The notes under the pieces were generated by a model. It did no database searches and was not told where the DNA came from. It worked only from the letters and a program-made list of their open reading frames with translations. Below, in pieces: positions 32,951 through 42,900 of a DNA stretch of 64,000 nt (its first letter is position 1; each line of letters starts with the position of its first letter). Origin of the DNA: Sporomusa malonica (GTDB taxonomy: Bacteria > Bacillota > Negativicutes > Sporomusales > Sporomusaceae); assembly GCF_900176355.1 (NCBI RefSeq), contig NZ_FWXI01000011.1:1-64000 (forward strand). The letters run 5' to 3'. Made by a program: the position numbers and the translations under genes.

Positions 32951-34792
32951 GTGGATATATTATTTCAGCAAGTTAAAAAAGAGAAAGAAGATATCTTGCT
33001 TGCTGCTAAACCTGACCGTAGGCTGCTTTCGAAAGTACCTGACAAAGAAGGTATGCGTACCAATGTAGACAGGCGCCGGGTTAAAGGTAGTAATGAGGAA
33101 GCCAACGACCTTACCAAGCGGATAGAATCTGAAAACATGGGCAAACGGTATTTTATTGATTATGAGGTTTCAATCCAGTATGTTTTGGCGGGGAAAATGG
33201 TGAAATGTTCCGGAAAAGGTGTGGATATCTCGACAACAGGAATGTTAATAGAAGTTTCCCACGAAATTGCTCAGGATTTGAGCCAAGCAAAGCGAATTCG
33301 CTTGAAGTTCAACATTACACCCGGTTCCATGCCTGAAGGATATGAGATGAAAGTCGACATTGCAGCTAAATTTATGCGGCTTGATAAAACTGCAGAGGGA
33401 AAAATCCGGTGTGGAGTAGCATTTTTAGAATCACTCGCGCAGTTTGCAACCAAGAAAAAAAACTGGTATATGTTGTCGGTAGCTTCATTGTTCCTATTCA
33501 TTACTAGTGCCTGTATTATACTGATGAGGGCAGAAAGTGTACTATATTTTAAATTCAATAAAATATTGTATATGTATAGCATTATCGCTGCTACCTTTTT
33601 ACTGAGCCGGTATTTGTTCGCTGTTTTTTATCGGCCTGTACCTATTGACAACGACTTTATACCAGGTGTTAGTATTATTATTCCTTGTTTTAATGAAGAA
33701 GAATGGATACAAAGAACGATTATAAGCTGCATCAATCAGGACTATCCAATTGATAAGCTGGAGGTTATTGTAATAGATGATTGTTCTAATGACCGCTCTA
33801 TTGAAAAAATTAAAGAAATAGTAGAAGAATTGAAGATCAAAGAAAAACGTTATGAGGTAGAAACAAGGCTCCAATATTTCCGTCAGGAGCAAAACGCAGG
33901 CAAGCGGGAAGCGATGGCTAAAGGAACACTAATGGCGCAACATGAATTGGTAGTTTTTGTCGACTCAGATAGTTTTTTAGATCCCTTTGCTATTAGAAAT
34001 ATTGTTCAACCTTTCAAAGACACCAAAATGGGAGGTGTGTCCGGTAGAACTGATGTTGCGAACACGTATACCAATGCACTTACGAAAATGCAGGCTGTCC
34101 GATATTATATTGCCTTTCGGATCATGAAAGCAGCAGAGAGTTATTTTGATGCCGTTACCTGCTTGTCAGGGCCGCTTGCTTGTTATAGGAAAGACTTAGT
34201 TGTCAAATATATGGATGCGTGGCTGAATCAAAAGTTCTTAGGAGAGAAAGCCACGTTTGGCGATGACCGGAGTATGACGAATTTCATCTTAAGAAATAAC
34301 CGTACCGTGTACCAAGATACGGCAATATGTACTACTATTGTGCCGAACAAATATAGAGTTTTTTTGAAACAGCAAATGCGCTGGAAGCGGTCGTGGCTGA
34401 GAGAATCACTCATTGCAGCCATGTTTATGTGGAAAAAAGAACCTTTTATGTCATTGTCTTTTTATATGGGTATGATAGTACCGATTCTGGCACCGATCAT
34501 CGTCATTTATAATCTTGTTTACATTCCGTTGATGCACAGAGTATTTCCGCTTACTTTTATCATTGGTATTTTTTTGATGGCCTTGCTTATGAGTATGGCC
34601 CAATTATTTCTTAGAAAAAGCTCAACATGGATTTACGGGTTTTGGTTCTGTGTATATTATGAAGCCATACTTTTATGGCAAATGCCCATTGCTTGGGTTA
34701 CCTTTTGGAAAACTACTTGGGGAACACGGATGACTCCGGCGGATCTTGCGGAAGCGTCTAAAAAGAATCGCAAAATTCAATTGGGGGTATAG
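32951..34792 (+). CDS. PilZ-domain fused processive glycosyltransferase (family 2)
   Basis: This 613-residue protein has an N-terminal PilZ-like domain (about 60-165), membrane segments near 177-197 and 206-228, a GT2 domain (about 240-490) and four or so C-terminal membrane segments. GT motifs are IIPCFNEEEW, VIDDCSN, VDSDS (DxD, about 337), FGDDRS (about 436) and QQMRW (QxxRW, about 474), as in cellulose, hyaluronan, PNAG and alginate synthases. PilZ has the DxSxxG motif (VDISTTG, about 89-95), but the RxxxR motif is not clear. It starts at GTG 32951. It should polymerise a UDP-sugar and push it across the inner membrane, probably under c-di-GMP control. Confidence 0.82.
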   Translation: MDILFQQVKKEKEDILLAAKPDRRLLSKVPDKEGMRTNVDRRRVKGSNEEANDLTKRIESENMGKRYFIDYEVSIQYVLAGKMVKCSGKGVDISTTGMLIEVSHEIAQDLSQAKRIRLKFNITPGSMPEGYEMKVDIAAKFMRLDKTAEGKIRCGVAFLESLAQFATKKKNWYMLSVASLFLFITSACIILMRAESVLYFKFNKILYMYSIIAATFLLSRYLFAVFYRPVPIDNDFIPGVSIIIPCFNEEEWIQRTIISCINQDYPIDKLEVIVIDDCSNDRSIEKIKEIVEELKIKEKRYEVETRLQYFRQEQNAGKREAMAKGTLMAQHELVVFVDSDSFLDPFAIRNIVQPFKDTKMGGVSGRTDVANTYTNALTKMQAVRYYIAFRIMKAAESYFDAVTCLSGPLACYRKDLVVKYMDAWLNQKFLGEKATFGDDRSMTNFILRNNRTVYQDTAICTTIVPNKYRVFLKQQMRWKRSWLRESLIAAMFMWKKEPFMSLSFYMGMIVPILAPIIVIYNLVYIPLMHRVFPLTFIIGIFLMALLMSMAQLFLRKSSTWIYGFWFCVYYEAILLWQMPIAWVTFWKTTWGTRMTPADLAEASKKNRKIQLGV

Positions 34793-34795
34793 CTG

Positions 34796-36706
34796 ATGAT
34801 ACAACCAACTGAAAAACTCATTGCCCGCAAAAACAGAAAAAGCTCCATATATGCGAGATTTACCGACCGCAAAGACAGAAACAAAGCGATAGGTGTAGTG
34901 TTACAACTGATGATCATCCTTATAATAATTGCTGTAGCTATAGCCACCTTGGCTACCTTTAAAACATATAAACCTTATACAGAACAGAATACAAGAATTT
35001 CAGGAGATAAAGGATTTGTTGCACTTGCCTACTTTGGTGTAGAGAGAATTGGTAATCAAAATGTAATTGGTGTGGGGAGATTACATGAACATTTGCAAGC
35101 GCTAAAAGATCTGGGCTATGTAACTGTCACCCAGCAAGATATTTTAAACTACTACCAAGCGGGCCAAGACCTGCCAGAAAAATCATTGTTTTTGATCTTT
35201 GAAGACGGCAGAAGAGATACTGCTGTTTTTTCGCAAAAAATATTGGAAGACTTGAATTTTAAAGCAACAATGTTGACCTATCCCGAAAAGTTTGAAAAAA
35301 AAGACCCTAAATTCTTAATGCCCGAAGAACTACAAGAACTTGAAAAAACGACTTTTTGGGAAATGGGTACCAATGGATACAGGCTCGCATTTATTAATGT
35401 ATATGACCGATACGATAATTATTTGGGAGAATTAGATCCACTGGAACATGCCAGAGTTGCGCCTTACTTAGGCCGAAAATACAATCACTATTTAATGGAT
35501 TATATACGTGATGAATACGGTGTTCCCAAAGAGAGCCATACCAAGATGAAAGAGCGTATCTCACACGATTATGAAGCCGTTAGAGATATTTATACCCAAT
35601 CCATTGGCTACCTACCTGCAATGTATATACTCATGCACTCCAATACAGGCAAGTTCGGCAATAATGATAAAGTAAGTGCTGTGAACGAATATTGGAGTAA
35701 AGCATTGTTTAAAATGAACTTTAACAGGGAAGGGTTTTCTTTCAATCAGAGAAACAGCAGTATCTATGATTTAACGCGGATGCAGCCCCAGGCCTATTGG
35801 TATACCAATCACTTGTTGATGCGGATTAAATACGACAATAATCAAGACTTGGGATTTGTCAAAGGCAATTTGAACAAACAAAAGGCATGGGAAACCCTTA
35901 AAGGGGCATTGGAAATTCAAGAAGAGACCATAATTTTGACCTCTTTGCCAAAAGACAAAGGTCTACTGCGCTTAAAGAACAGTAATGATTTTGAAGATAT
36001 AAAACTTTCCGTAAGACTAAAGGGCAATAGACTTGGTTTGCAGAGAATGTACCTTCGGGCAGATGAAGCCTTAAACAGATTCTTATCTGTACATATTCTC
36101 AATAATGTTCTATATGTTACGGAAAAAATTAGCGGTGTCGAAAAGGAATTATTTAAGTTAAACTTAGATCAACATGATGGTAAAGAAAGTTTATCCATCC
36201 CTGAGGATAAAAAAGCTGCTGAAATGCGCGCGCTAGAAACTTTTCTACAATATGCCGACTCGGTCGAGAAAGCGAAGATTTACGCCAAACAACTACAAAA
36301 TAAAGAACAGGAAGTAGTTCCTACAGTGGCAGAGGGGGCAGCAGGATATATACCTGAACTCAGCGTTAATGCGCAAGGTGACCGTGTGGTATCATTATCT
36401 CTTAAAGGAGATAAGATGAGTGTTATAGTAGATGGCAAAGAGGCCGTAGCGGATCTGCAAGTAACTGATACGAAAGCGGGAGCTGTTTTCCTTGAAACTT
36501 CATGGGGTGGTTATGGTTGGAGTCAAAGAAATTTGGCAGATGATGTATATGACGGCGTATTTGAAAAACTAATCATTACTGAAAACACCGGAGAAGAAAA
36601 GGAAAGAATTTTATTTGATAGTAGGTTGGAAGGTATTGATGCCGCCAAACTTAAAGTGAAACAGCTATGGGAAGCCATTATTAGTTTTTTTGTCGCAAAC
36701 TTGTAA
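34796..36706 (+). CDS. Deacetylase-like membrane protein with LamG-like C-terminus
   Basis: This 636-residue protein has one N-terminal membrane span (about 33-55). A polysaccharide-deacetylase-like region (about 70-350) follows, similar in style to the PgaB N-terminal domain: LFLIFEDGRRD near 133 sits where TFDDG would be, followed by FKATMLTYP. The catalytic Asp is Glu and I see no HxxxH, so activity is doubtful. The C-terminal part (about 400-620) is beta-rich with SLSLKGDKMSVIVDGKEA, like a concanavalin/LamG fold that binds glycans. It begins three bases after the synthase stop, so translation is coupled. Inference: it binds or modifies the polymer in the periplasm. Confidence 0.68.
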   Translation: MIQPTEKLIARKNRKSSIYARFTDRKDRNKAIGVVLQLMIILIIIAVAIATLATFKTYKPYTEQNTRISGDKGFVALAYFGVERIGNQNVIGVGRLHEHLQALKDLGYVTVTQQDILNYYQAGQDLPEKSLFLIFEDGRRDTAVFSQKILEDLNFKATMLTYPEKFEKKDPKFLMPEELQELEKTTFWEMGTNGYRLAFINVYDRYDNYLGELDPLEHARVAPYLGRKYNHYLMDYIRDEYGVPKESHTKMKERISHDYEAVRDIYTQSIGYLPAMYILMHSNTGKFGNNDKVSAVNEYWSKALFKMNFNREGFSFNQRNSSIYDLTRMQPQAYWYTNHLLMRIKYDNNQDLGFVKGNLNKQKAWETLKGALEIQEETIILTSLPKDKGLLRLKNSNDFEDIKLSVRLKGNRLGLQRMYLRADEALNRFLSVHILNNVLYVTEKISGVEKELFKLNLDQHDGKESLSIPEDKKAAEMRALETFLQYADSVEKAKIYAKQLQNKEQEVVPTVAEGAAGYIPELSVNAQGDRVVSLSLKGDKMSVIVDGKEAVADLQVTDTKAGAVFLETSWGGYGWSQRNLADDVYDGVFEKLIITENTGEEKERILFDSRLEGIDAAKLKVKQLWEAIISFFVANL

Positions 36707-36727
36707 TCAGTTGGGAGGAGCAAATGC

Positions 36728-37762
36728 GTGAGCAGCATAGTTTGTAAAATTTTCAAAGTAGTGTTATTGGCATCTGTTCTTGTCATCTTGACAGGCTGCA
36801 ATAGTAATAGTCACCTGGCGGGTACGGCAGACGCAAAAGAAGTAATCAGAAGCTCGGCATGGTTAGCTTATTGGGAGTTAGATGCAGGCGAAAAAGACTT
36901 GCAAAGGATAGCTAAGAAGCTAGATAAACTTTCTTATTTTGGCGCATATTTTGATCCACATGGTCGCATTTTCATTCCTCAAGAACTCAGTGATAAACAA
37001 AGGAAATTAAAAGCGGAAAAAAGAAAATATGAAACATATCTTACATTTGTTAATGATAAGCAGAATTTTGACGGATCGCTTGTAATGAAAGACACAGAAG
37101 TTCTTCGCGCAATATTTTCCAATACTGCGACTATGGAAAGACATATTGATGAAATCATTACTCTGACTTTGGAAGGCAAATATGACGGTATTGAGATTGA
37201 TTATGAAAGAATATGGAAAGATGAAAAAATTGGACAGTTCTTTTTGAAATTCGTTGATAAACTTTATGTAAAAGCCCAGGAAAACAATTTAAAACTCAGA
37301 ATTATACTGGAACCGAGTATGCCATTCTCTTCCGCCAATTTTTTCAAAGGACCTGAATATGTAGTCATGCTTTATAACCTGTACGGATTGCATAGTGATC
37401 CAGGTCCAAAGGCTAATAAGGAATTTATCAAAAAAACAGTAATTCGGATGAAAGATTTACCGGGTGAAAAGTCGGTAGCATTTTCAACAGGCGGTTGCCT
37501 GTGGGGTGATGACGGTACAAAACGCTTTCTGACAGAAACGGAAGCCAAAACCCTTGTAATGACATATGGTAGTAAAACAAAAAGGGATAAAGAAAGCCAA
37601 TGCATCGTTTTTGATTATAAAGATATGGGCGTCTCCTATCAAGTCTGGTACGCAGATGTAGAAACTTTAAACTACTGGATATCTATAGCTAAAGAAGAAG
37701 GTGTAAATAATATCAGCCTGTGGCGTTTGGGCGGAAATATTGATATCAGAAAAATAAAATAA
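36728..37762 (+). CDS. GH18-like glycoside hydrolase lipoprotein
   Basis: This 344-residue protein has a lipoprotein signal peptide with the lipobox LTGC (Cys about 24), so it is anchored in a membrane. The rest resembles a glycoside hydrolase family 18 barrel: YDGIEIDYERI near 152-162 matches DGxDxDxE except for one Glu for Asp, with the catalytic Glu present. GTG 36728 follows GGGAGGAG (36713-36720). It ends the operon. By analogy with PgaB-GH153 or AlgL, it may cut or edit polymer that stays in the periplasm. The substrate is unknown. Confidence 0.72.
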   Translation: MSSIVCKIFKVVLLASVLVILTGCNSNSHLAGTADAKEVIRSSAWLAYWELDAGEKDLQRIAKKLDKLSYFGAYFDPHGRIFIPQELSDKQRKLKAEKRKYETYLTFVNDKQNFDGSLVMKDTEVLRAIFSNTATMERHIDEIITLTLEGKYDGIEIDYERIWKDEKIGQFFLKFVDKLYVKAQENNLKLRIILEPSMPFSSANFFKGPEYVVMLYNLYGLHSDPGPKANKEFIKKTVIRMKDLPGEKSVAFSTGGCLWGDDGTKRFLTETEAKTLVMTYGSKTKRDKESQCIVFDYKDMGVSYQVWYADVETLNYWISIAKEEGVNNISLWRLGGNIDIRKIK

Positions 37763-37865
37763 GCAGATCGGCAGAGAGGACATGAGGACTATAAATACAC
37801 AATCGAGACCGTTCGCCTTCAATTAGTCAGCATATTAAAGCTCGTGTCGTGAGAGTTTTTAGGGA

Positions 37866-37925
37866 ACAGAAAATGAGGGTGTCTAAAAAGCTAAATTTAG
37901 CTTTTTAGACACCCTCATTTTCTGT
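37866..37925. repeat. Perfect 60-bp palindrome (30-bp arms)
   Basis: Two perfectly complementary 30-base arms (37866-37895 and 37896-37925) meet without a spacer. The inner part reads GTCTAAAAAGCTAAA and its complement. It stands about 100 bases after the exopolysaccharide operon. It may act as a terminator of that operon, or be two joined inverted-repeat ends of an insertion sequence. Bases 37763-37865 and 37926-38007 hold no gene that I can see. Confidence 0.85.
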
Positions 37926-38007
37926 AGAAGAGAACTCCCCAGGGACACCAAAATAACCAAATCAATTACTACTTGTATAAATACTTTGCAGTAAGGTAAC
38001 CTATAAA

Positions 38008-38098
38008 ATGATAAAGAAAACACGGCTTGCACCGAGCCTTTGGCGACAGTGGAAGCCGATGTTGCCCTTATCCAGGCGGAAGTTATACTTTCTAACTG
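38008..38098 (+). repeat. Dispersed ~90-bp structured repeat, copy B
   Basis: This is the plus-strand copy, running from ATGATAAAGAAAACACGG to ACTTTCTAACTG. The conserved stem GGCGACA (38042-38048)/TGTTGCC (38060-38066) and the terminal hairpin GAAGT-TAT-ACTTT are present. It ends 20 bases ahead of the next gene and its open frame runs into that gene by chance, which would give the gene a false N-terminus. Confidence 0.8.
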
Positions 38099-38118
38099 AT
38101 AATACAGGGAGGCTATTT

Positions 38119-38664
38119 ATGAGCAATCAAGTGATATTGTGGGGTTCGCTAGTTGTACCTTGGTTGACTTTATTCTTTATGCCTAAAGAAGATATAAAAC
38201 GTTATCTACCTGCAGGTCTAGTAGCCACCCTTTTGTGCATAGTGGTAACTGAGGTAGGTATTACAAAAGGGTGGTGGCTTATTCGGGAAACTACATATCC
38301 GCTGGCGGTGATGCCCACCTACACTTATGGGGCTTATCCAGTAGCTGCTATGTGGAGTTTGAAATTTACGTATGGTCGCGTTTGGTTATTTGTAGCTGCA
38401 GAAATAGTTATGAATAATGTGCTGGCCTTTATTATTTATCCTTGGCTTGCCAGAAAAGGAATTAAGGACTTTGACGCTGACGATGCCGGATACATAGTGT
38501 TTATTTTCGCGTCCGTAATAGCCGTTATAGTGTACGTTTTTCAAATGTGGCAGGATGGAGTGTTTGCCCGGTCGGAAAGAACAAGTTTTTCAGGAAACTT
38601 GCAACCAGCGGCCAGCAAGCCATTATCCCAGGAGAATAATGACAAAGCAAATAATGAAAAGTAA
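38119..38664 (+). CDS. Small multi-span membrane protein
   Basis: This 181-residue protein has about five hydrophobic segments (WGSLVVPWLTLFFM, GLVATLLCIVVTEVGI, a TYGAYPVAAMWSLKF stretch, VWLFVAAEIVMNNVLAFII, and YIVFIFASVIAVIVYVFQMW) and a polar C-terminal tail. It resembles the CBO0543-type membrane proteins of spore formers, a weak recollection-based match. I chose ATG 38119, preceded by GGGAGG (38107-38112); the open frame upstream is the dispersed repeat. It seems to be a single gene; function unknown. Confidence 0.7.
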   Translation: MSNQVILWGSLVVPWLTLFFMPKEDIKRYLPAGLVATLLCIVVTEVGITKGWWLIRETTYPLAVMPTYTYGAYPVAAMWSLKFTYGRVWLFVAAEIVMNNVLAFIIYPWLARKGIKDFDADDAGYIVFIFASVIAVIVYVFQMWQDGVFARSERTSFSGNLQPAASKPLSQENNDKANNEK

Positions 38665-38745
38665 CTTCAGCGGTTATTATATGACTACGCCTTGGTATTA
38701 TATTTGTTTTTCTTAAAGTAGAGATTAATCGGGGGAACCGACTAT

Positions 38746-39912
38746 ATGGAAAACACACATAATTTTTTTATGCCAAAAACTAATCTTATCGGCGTTGGCT
38801 CAATCAAAGATCTACCAAACGAATTATTGTCCTGGAAGTTAAGCAAAGCATTAATTGTTACTGATAAAAATATGATAAGCTTTGGCTGGGTTGAACAGGT
38901 CGAAAAGATCTTGAAAAATTTGTTTATTTTCTATGATATATTTGATGGAGTCTTGCATTCAAATCCAACCGTGTCATTTGTCGAGGATGGACTTGCCTAC
39001 TTCCCCCAGGAATTGGAACTCAGAAGAGAATATGGCTTAATTATATCTATTGGTGGAGGAACAAATCACGATTGTGCTAAAGGGATAGCGGCCGTGGCTG
39101 CCAACGGCGGCTCAATTATCGATTATGAAGGCTATAACAAGATAACCAAACCAGCTATACCGCATATCGCTATCAATACATCGTACTCAGCCTCGGAAGT
39201 AACAATGTTTGCTATCATAAAAGATGAATCGCGAAAAGTAAAAATGTCAATTGCTTCTCCGAATATAACGCCGTTCATATCTGTTAATGATCCCATGTTT
39301 GCAGTGACTATGCCGGAAAGAGTAACTGCCGCTTCAGGCATTGATGTGCTTGGACATGCAATAGAATCTTATGTGTCTACTGAGGCTTCTCCGATCAGTG
39401 ATTCTTTGGCGCTAGGGGCTGTGAAGCTGGTTTTTGATTATCTTAAAAGAACCTACGAGAATGGTCATGATCTGGAAGCAAGAGAACAGATGATGTTCGC
39501 TAGTGTAATGGCAGGCATGGCTTTTAATAATGCGGGGCTGGGGTATAGCCATGCGCTAGGGCACCAACTGGGCGGATTTTACAATCAACTACATGGCGAT
39601 TATGAGGGGATATTGCTTCCTTATGTATTTGAGTTTAATTCCCCAGCAGTACCGGAACATAAAATGCTGAAACTTGCCGCAGTCATGGGTGTGAAAGCTA
39701 ATAGCAAACCTGAAGCTATGGAGAAGATTGCTGATTTATTTAAAAAGCTTGCTGCTGATATTGATATTCCAGATGGATTAAAAAAGATGGGTGTACAGGA
39801 AAGTGATTTTGATACCCTTGCCCAAAACGCTTTAAAGGATATCGCTGGATTAACCAACCCTAGGAAAGGCACCCTGGAAGACATGATAAATATATATAAA
39901 GCAGCAATGTGA
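38746..39912 (+). CDS. Iron-containing alcohol dehydrogenase
   Basis: This 388-residue protein belongs to the Fe-dependent alcohol dehydrogenase family (group III), NAD(P)H-linked. It has the nucleotide-binding GGGTNHDCAKG (about 103-113), IPHIAINTSYSASEVT near 140-155, the metal-binding DVLGHAIESY (about 201), and SHALGHQLGG plus QLHGDYEGI with further histidine ligands (about 265-285). It would interconvert an alcohol and an aldehyde; the substrate is not predictable, although the family includes 1,3-propanediol, butanol and ethanol dehydrogenases. A long terminator separates it from the convergent gene. Confidence 0.92.
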   Translation: MENTHNFFMPKTNLIGVGSIKDLPNELLSWKLSKALIVTDKNMISFGWVEQVEKILKNLFIFYDIFDGVLHSNPTVSFVEDGLAYFPQELELRREYGLIISIGGGTNHDCAKGIAAVAANGGSIIDYEGYNKITKPAIPHIAINTSYSASEVTMFAIIKDESRKVKMSIASPNITPFISVNDPMFAVTMPERVTAASGIDVLGHAIESYVSTEASPISDSLALGAVKLVFDYLKRTYENGHDLEAREQMMFASVMAGMAFNNAGLGYSHALGHQLGGFYNQLHGDYEGILLPYVFEFNSPAVPEHKMLKLAAVMGVKANSKPEAMEKIADLFKKLAADIDIPDGLKKMGVQESDFDTLAQNALKDIAGLTNPRKGTLEDMINIYKAAM

Positions 39913-39923
39913 TATGTCGCTAT

Positions 39924-39973
39924 AAAGTAAAACAAGAAACTCTTTGCTGAGAAGGAGTTTCTTGTTTTACTTT
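39924..39973. terminator. Bidirectional terminator between convergent genes
   Basis: A perfect 19-bp stem (AAAGTAAAACAAGAAACTC, 39924-39942, with 39955-39973) closes a 12-base loop. It serves the alcohol dehydrogenase on the plus strand and the activase gene on the minus strand; the activase stop codon (39967-39969) lies inside it. Confidence 0.88.
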
Positions 39974-42900
39974 TCATTAGCAATGGCGAGCATCAATTTA
40001 ATGCGGTTTAATAAGTTTACTTCGCTGGCACCTGGATCATAGTCCAGCGAGATAAGGTTTATACCAGGATAGCACCGTCGAAGTTCTTTGAGCATGCCTT
40101 TACCTGTAATATGGTTAGACAGGCAGGCAAACGGCTGCAGACAGACGATATTGGTTACACCACGCTTAATAAGGTCTACTATTTCACCTGTTAACAACCA
40201 GCCCTCCCCGCTTTGGTTGGCCAGTGATAAATGTTTACCAGTATGGCCGGCTATTTCTTTGATTGGTGAAGGCGGCAGAAAGCGTTTGCTTGCTTTTAGT
40301 GCTTTTCTCATACTTAAGCGGTATAACTCCACTGCTGCGATAAAAGTATTACCGCCCAACATGCTGTACCAATTTCCCGACAATAGCTCATAGCACACTT
40401 TTCTATCATAGGCACAGTAGAGAAAGAAATCTGTCAAATCCGGCACAACAGCCTCGACTGCTTCGCTTTCTAGTAGATCAATAATGTGGTTATTGGCAGT
40501 GGCATGGTATTTGACAAAGATCTCTCCGACTACCCCTACCTGGGGTTTAACTATATCTTCGTTAATAGCGAAGTTGTCAAAGTCTTGGACAATCGCAAAC
40601 ACAGTTTTTATAAAAGTAAATTTGCTTCCCGTTAATAGCGCATCTTTGCACTTATTAACCCAATACTCGTATAGTTGATTGGCCGAACCAGGTACTTTTT
40701 CGTAAGGCCGGACCCGGTATAATACACGCATCAACAAGTCGCCGTAAAGCATTGCCATAATCGTATTATCCTGCATAGCCAGGGAAAAATTGAACCCCGG
40801 ATTTTTTTCTAGTCCTGCAGATAGGGATATTACCGGCACCTGCGGTAACTGCGCATTTTGCAGCGCTTTACGGAGGAGCGCGATATAATTGGTTGCCCGG
40901 CAGCTGCCACCGGTTTGAGTCATAATAATGGAAGTATTGTTTATATCATATTTGCCGGATTTTAGAGCTTGCAGAACTTGGCCTGCTACGATGATAGCCG
41001 GATAACAGGCATCATTATGCACATACTTGAGACCCAGATCAATTGCCGCCTTATCAGCTAAGGGAGTTACGGCTCCGCAATAACCAAACTTTTTCAGGGT
41101 GGTTTCAAAAAATTGAAAATGAATAGGCGACATCTGCGGTACCAATACGGTATGGTGTTGTTTCATTTCCTTACTAAATATCGTTCGCTGGTATCGATAG
41201 GAAGGCGTATTGGGGGCAGTCAAAAGCAGGCCAGCCCGTTCATTTACTGCGGCAATCAACGAGCGGACACGTATTCTGGCCGTCCCTAAATTATTCATCT
41301 CATCCAACTTAATAATGGTGTGTATTTTGTTGGATGGTTCAAGGATTTCATGCATTTGGTCAATCATTATGGCATCAAGACCGCAGCCAAAGGAATTAAG
41401 CTGGATTATCTCCAGGTTTGTCTGTTGGGCGACAAAAGCAGCGCAGGCGTATAATCTTGAATGATAGGACCATTGGTCGACAATGCGCAATGGCCGTTCA
41501 ACTTGAACTAAATGGTTTAGCGCATCTTCCGATAATACTGCCAGGCCGAAAGATTGTATCATTTCTGGTATGCCATGGTTAATTTCCGGATCAATATGAT
41601 AAGGCCGTCCCGCCAATACGATTCCCTTTATCCCTTTGCGGGCCATGTCGGCAAGAATATCTTCACCCTTTTTGTGGACATCATCTTTGTACTTTGCCAG
41701 CTCCGCGTAGGCTTTATAAACGGCTTTAATAATTGACACTTTCGGCAGTTTTTCCGGTAATAGCTCTTGTATAAGTCTACTAATCATTCTAGCCTGGTTA
41801 TCAAGCGGCAAAAAGGGATGATAGAAAATAATATTTTGTGTTTGTAGAACGTCGATATTAGCATTGATGTTTTCCGGATAGGAAGTTACTATCGGACAAT
41901 TATAGCAGTTGTCAGACCTTAGATCCTCTTTAATATTTACGGGAATACACGGATAGAATATTTTATCAATTCCCTTATTTATGAGGTCGAGAATATGGCC
42001 ATGTACTAGTTTAGCTGGATAGCATACCGATTCTGAAGGTATTGTGTCAAGCCCTAGCTCGTAAAGCCGCCGTGAAGAAGGCTCAGACAAAACAACCCTA
42101 TAGCTTAACTCAGTAAAAAATGTAAACCAAAAGGGATAATCTTCATACATGTTTAATACGCGGGGGATGCCTAGTGTGCCACGCGGGGCGGCTTCTTTGG
42201 CTAACGGGATATAATTAAAAAGTCGTTGGTATTTGAAAGAATAAATATTGGACGCATCTTTAGCCGTATTCTTTATTCCAGTGCCTTTTTCACAGCGGTT
42301 GCCAGAATGAAAGGTCTGTCCGGTGGAAAAGCTTTTGGTGGTAACCAAACAGCTATTACCGCATATCCCGCACCGTCGGTTCGTGGTTTGTATCTCAAAT
42401 TTATTTAGATCATTACTATTTATCAACGTTGAATTATGTTCGTTGCCACAACGTTCACGGGCGATTAGCGCTGCACCATAGGCTCCCATTATGCCAGCAA
42501 TGTCTGGGCGAACGACTTCTCGGCCGAGTGTTTGTTCCAATGCCCTGAGTACAGCATCATTACAAAAAGTACCGCCTTGAACGACTATCCTTTGTCCAAG
42601 GTCGGCCGGGCTTTTTAAACGGATTACTTTAAACAGGGCGTTTTTAATAATAGAGACCGAAATGCTGGCAGATATGTCACTAATATCTGCGCCTTCTTTT
42701 TGGGCTTGCTTTGCTTTTGAGTTCATAAAAACCGTACACCGGCTACCGAGGTCTACAAGATTTTTGGCTTTAATCCCTAGACTGGCAAAGGCAGCAACGC
42801 TCATATTGAGAGATTGGGCGACTGTTTCAATAAATGAGCCGCACCCAGCAGAACAGGCTTCGTTTAGCATAACCGAGTCAATTACTCCATTGCGGACAAT

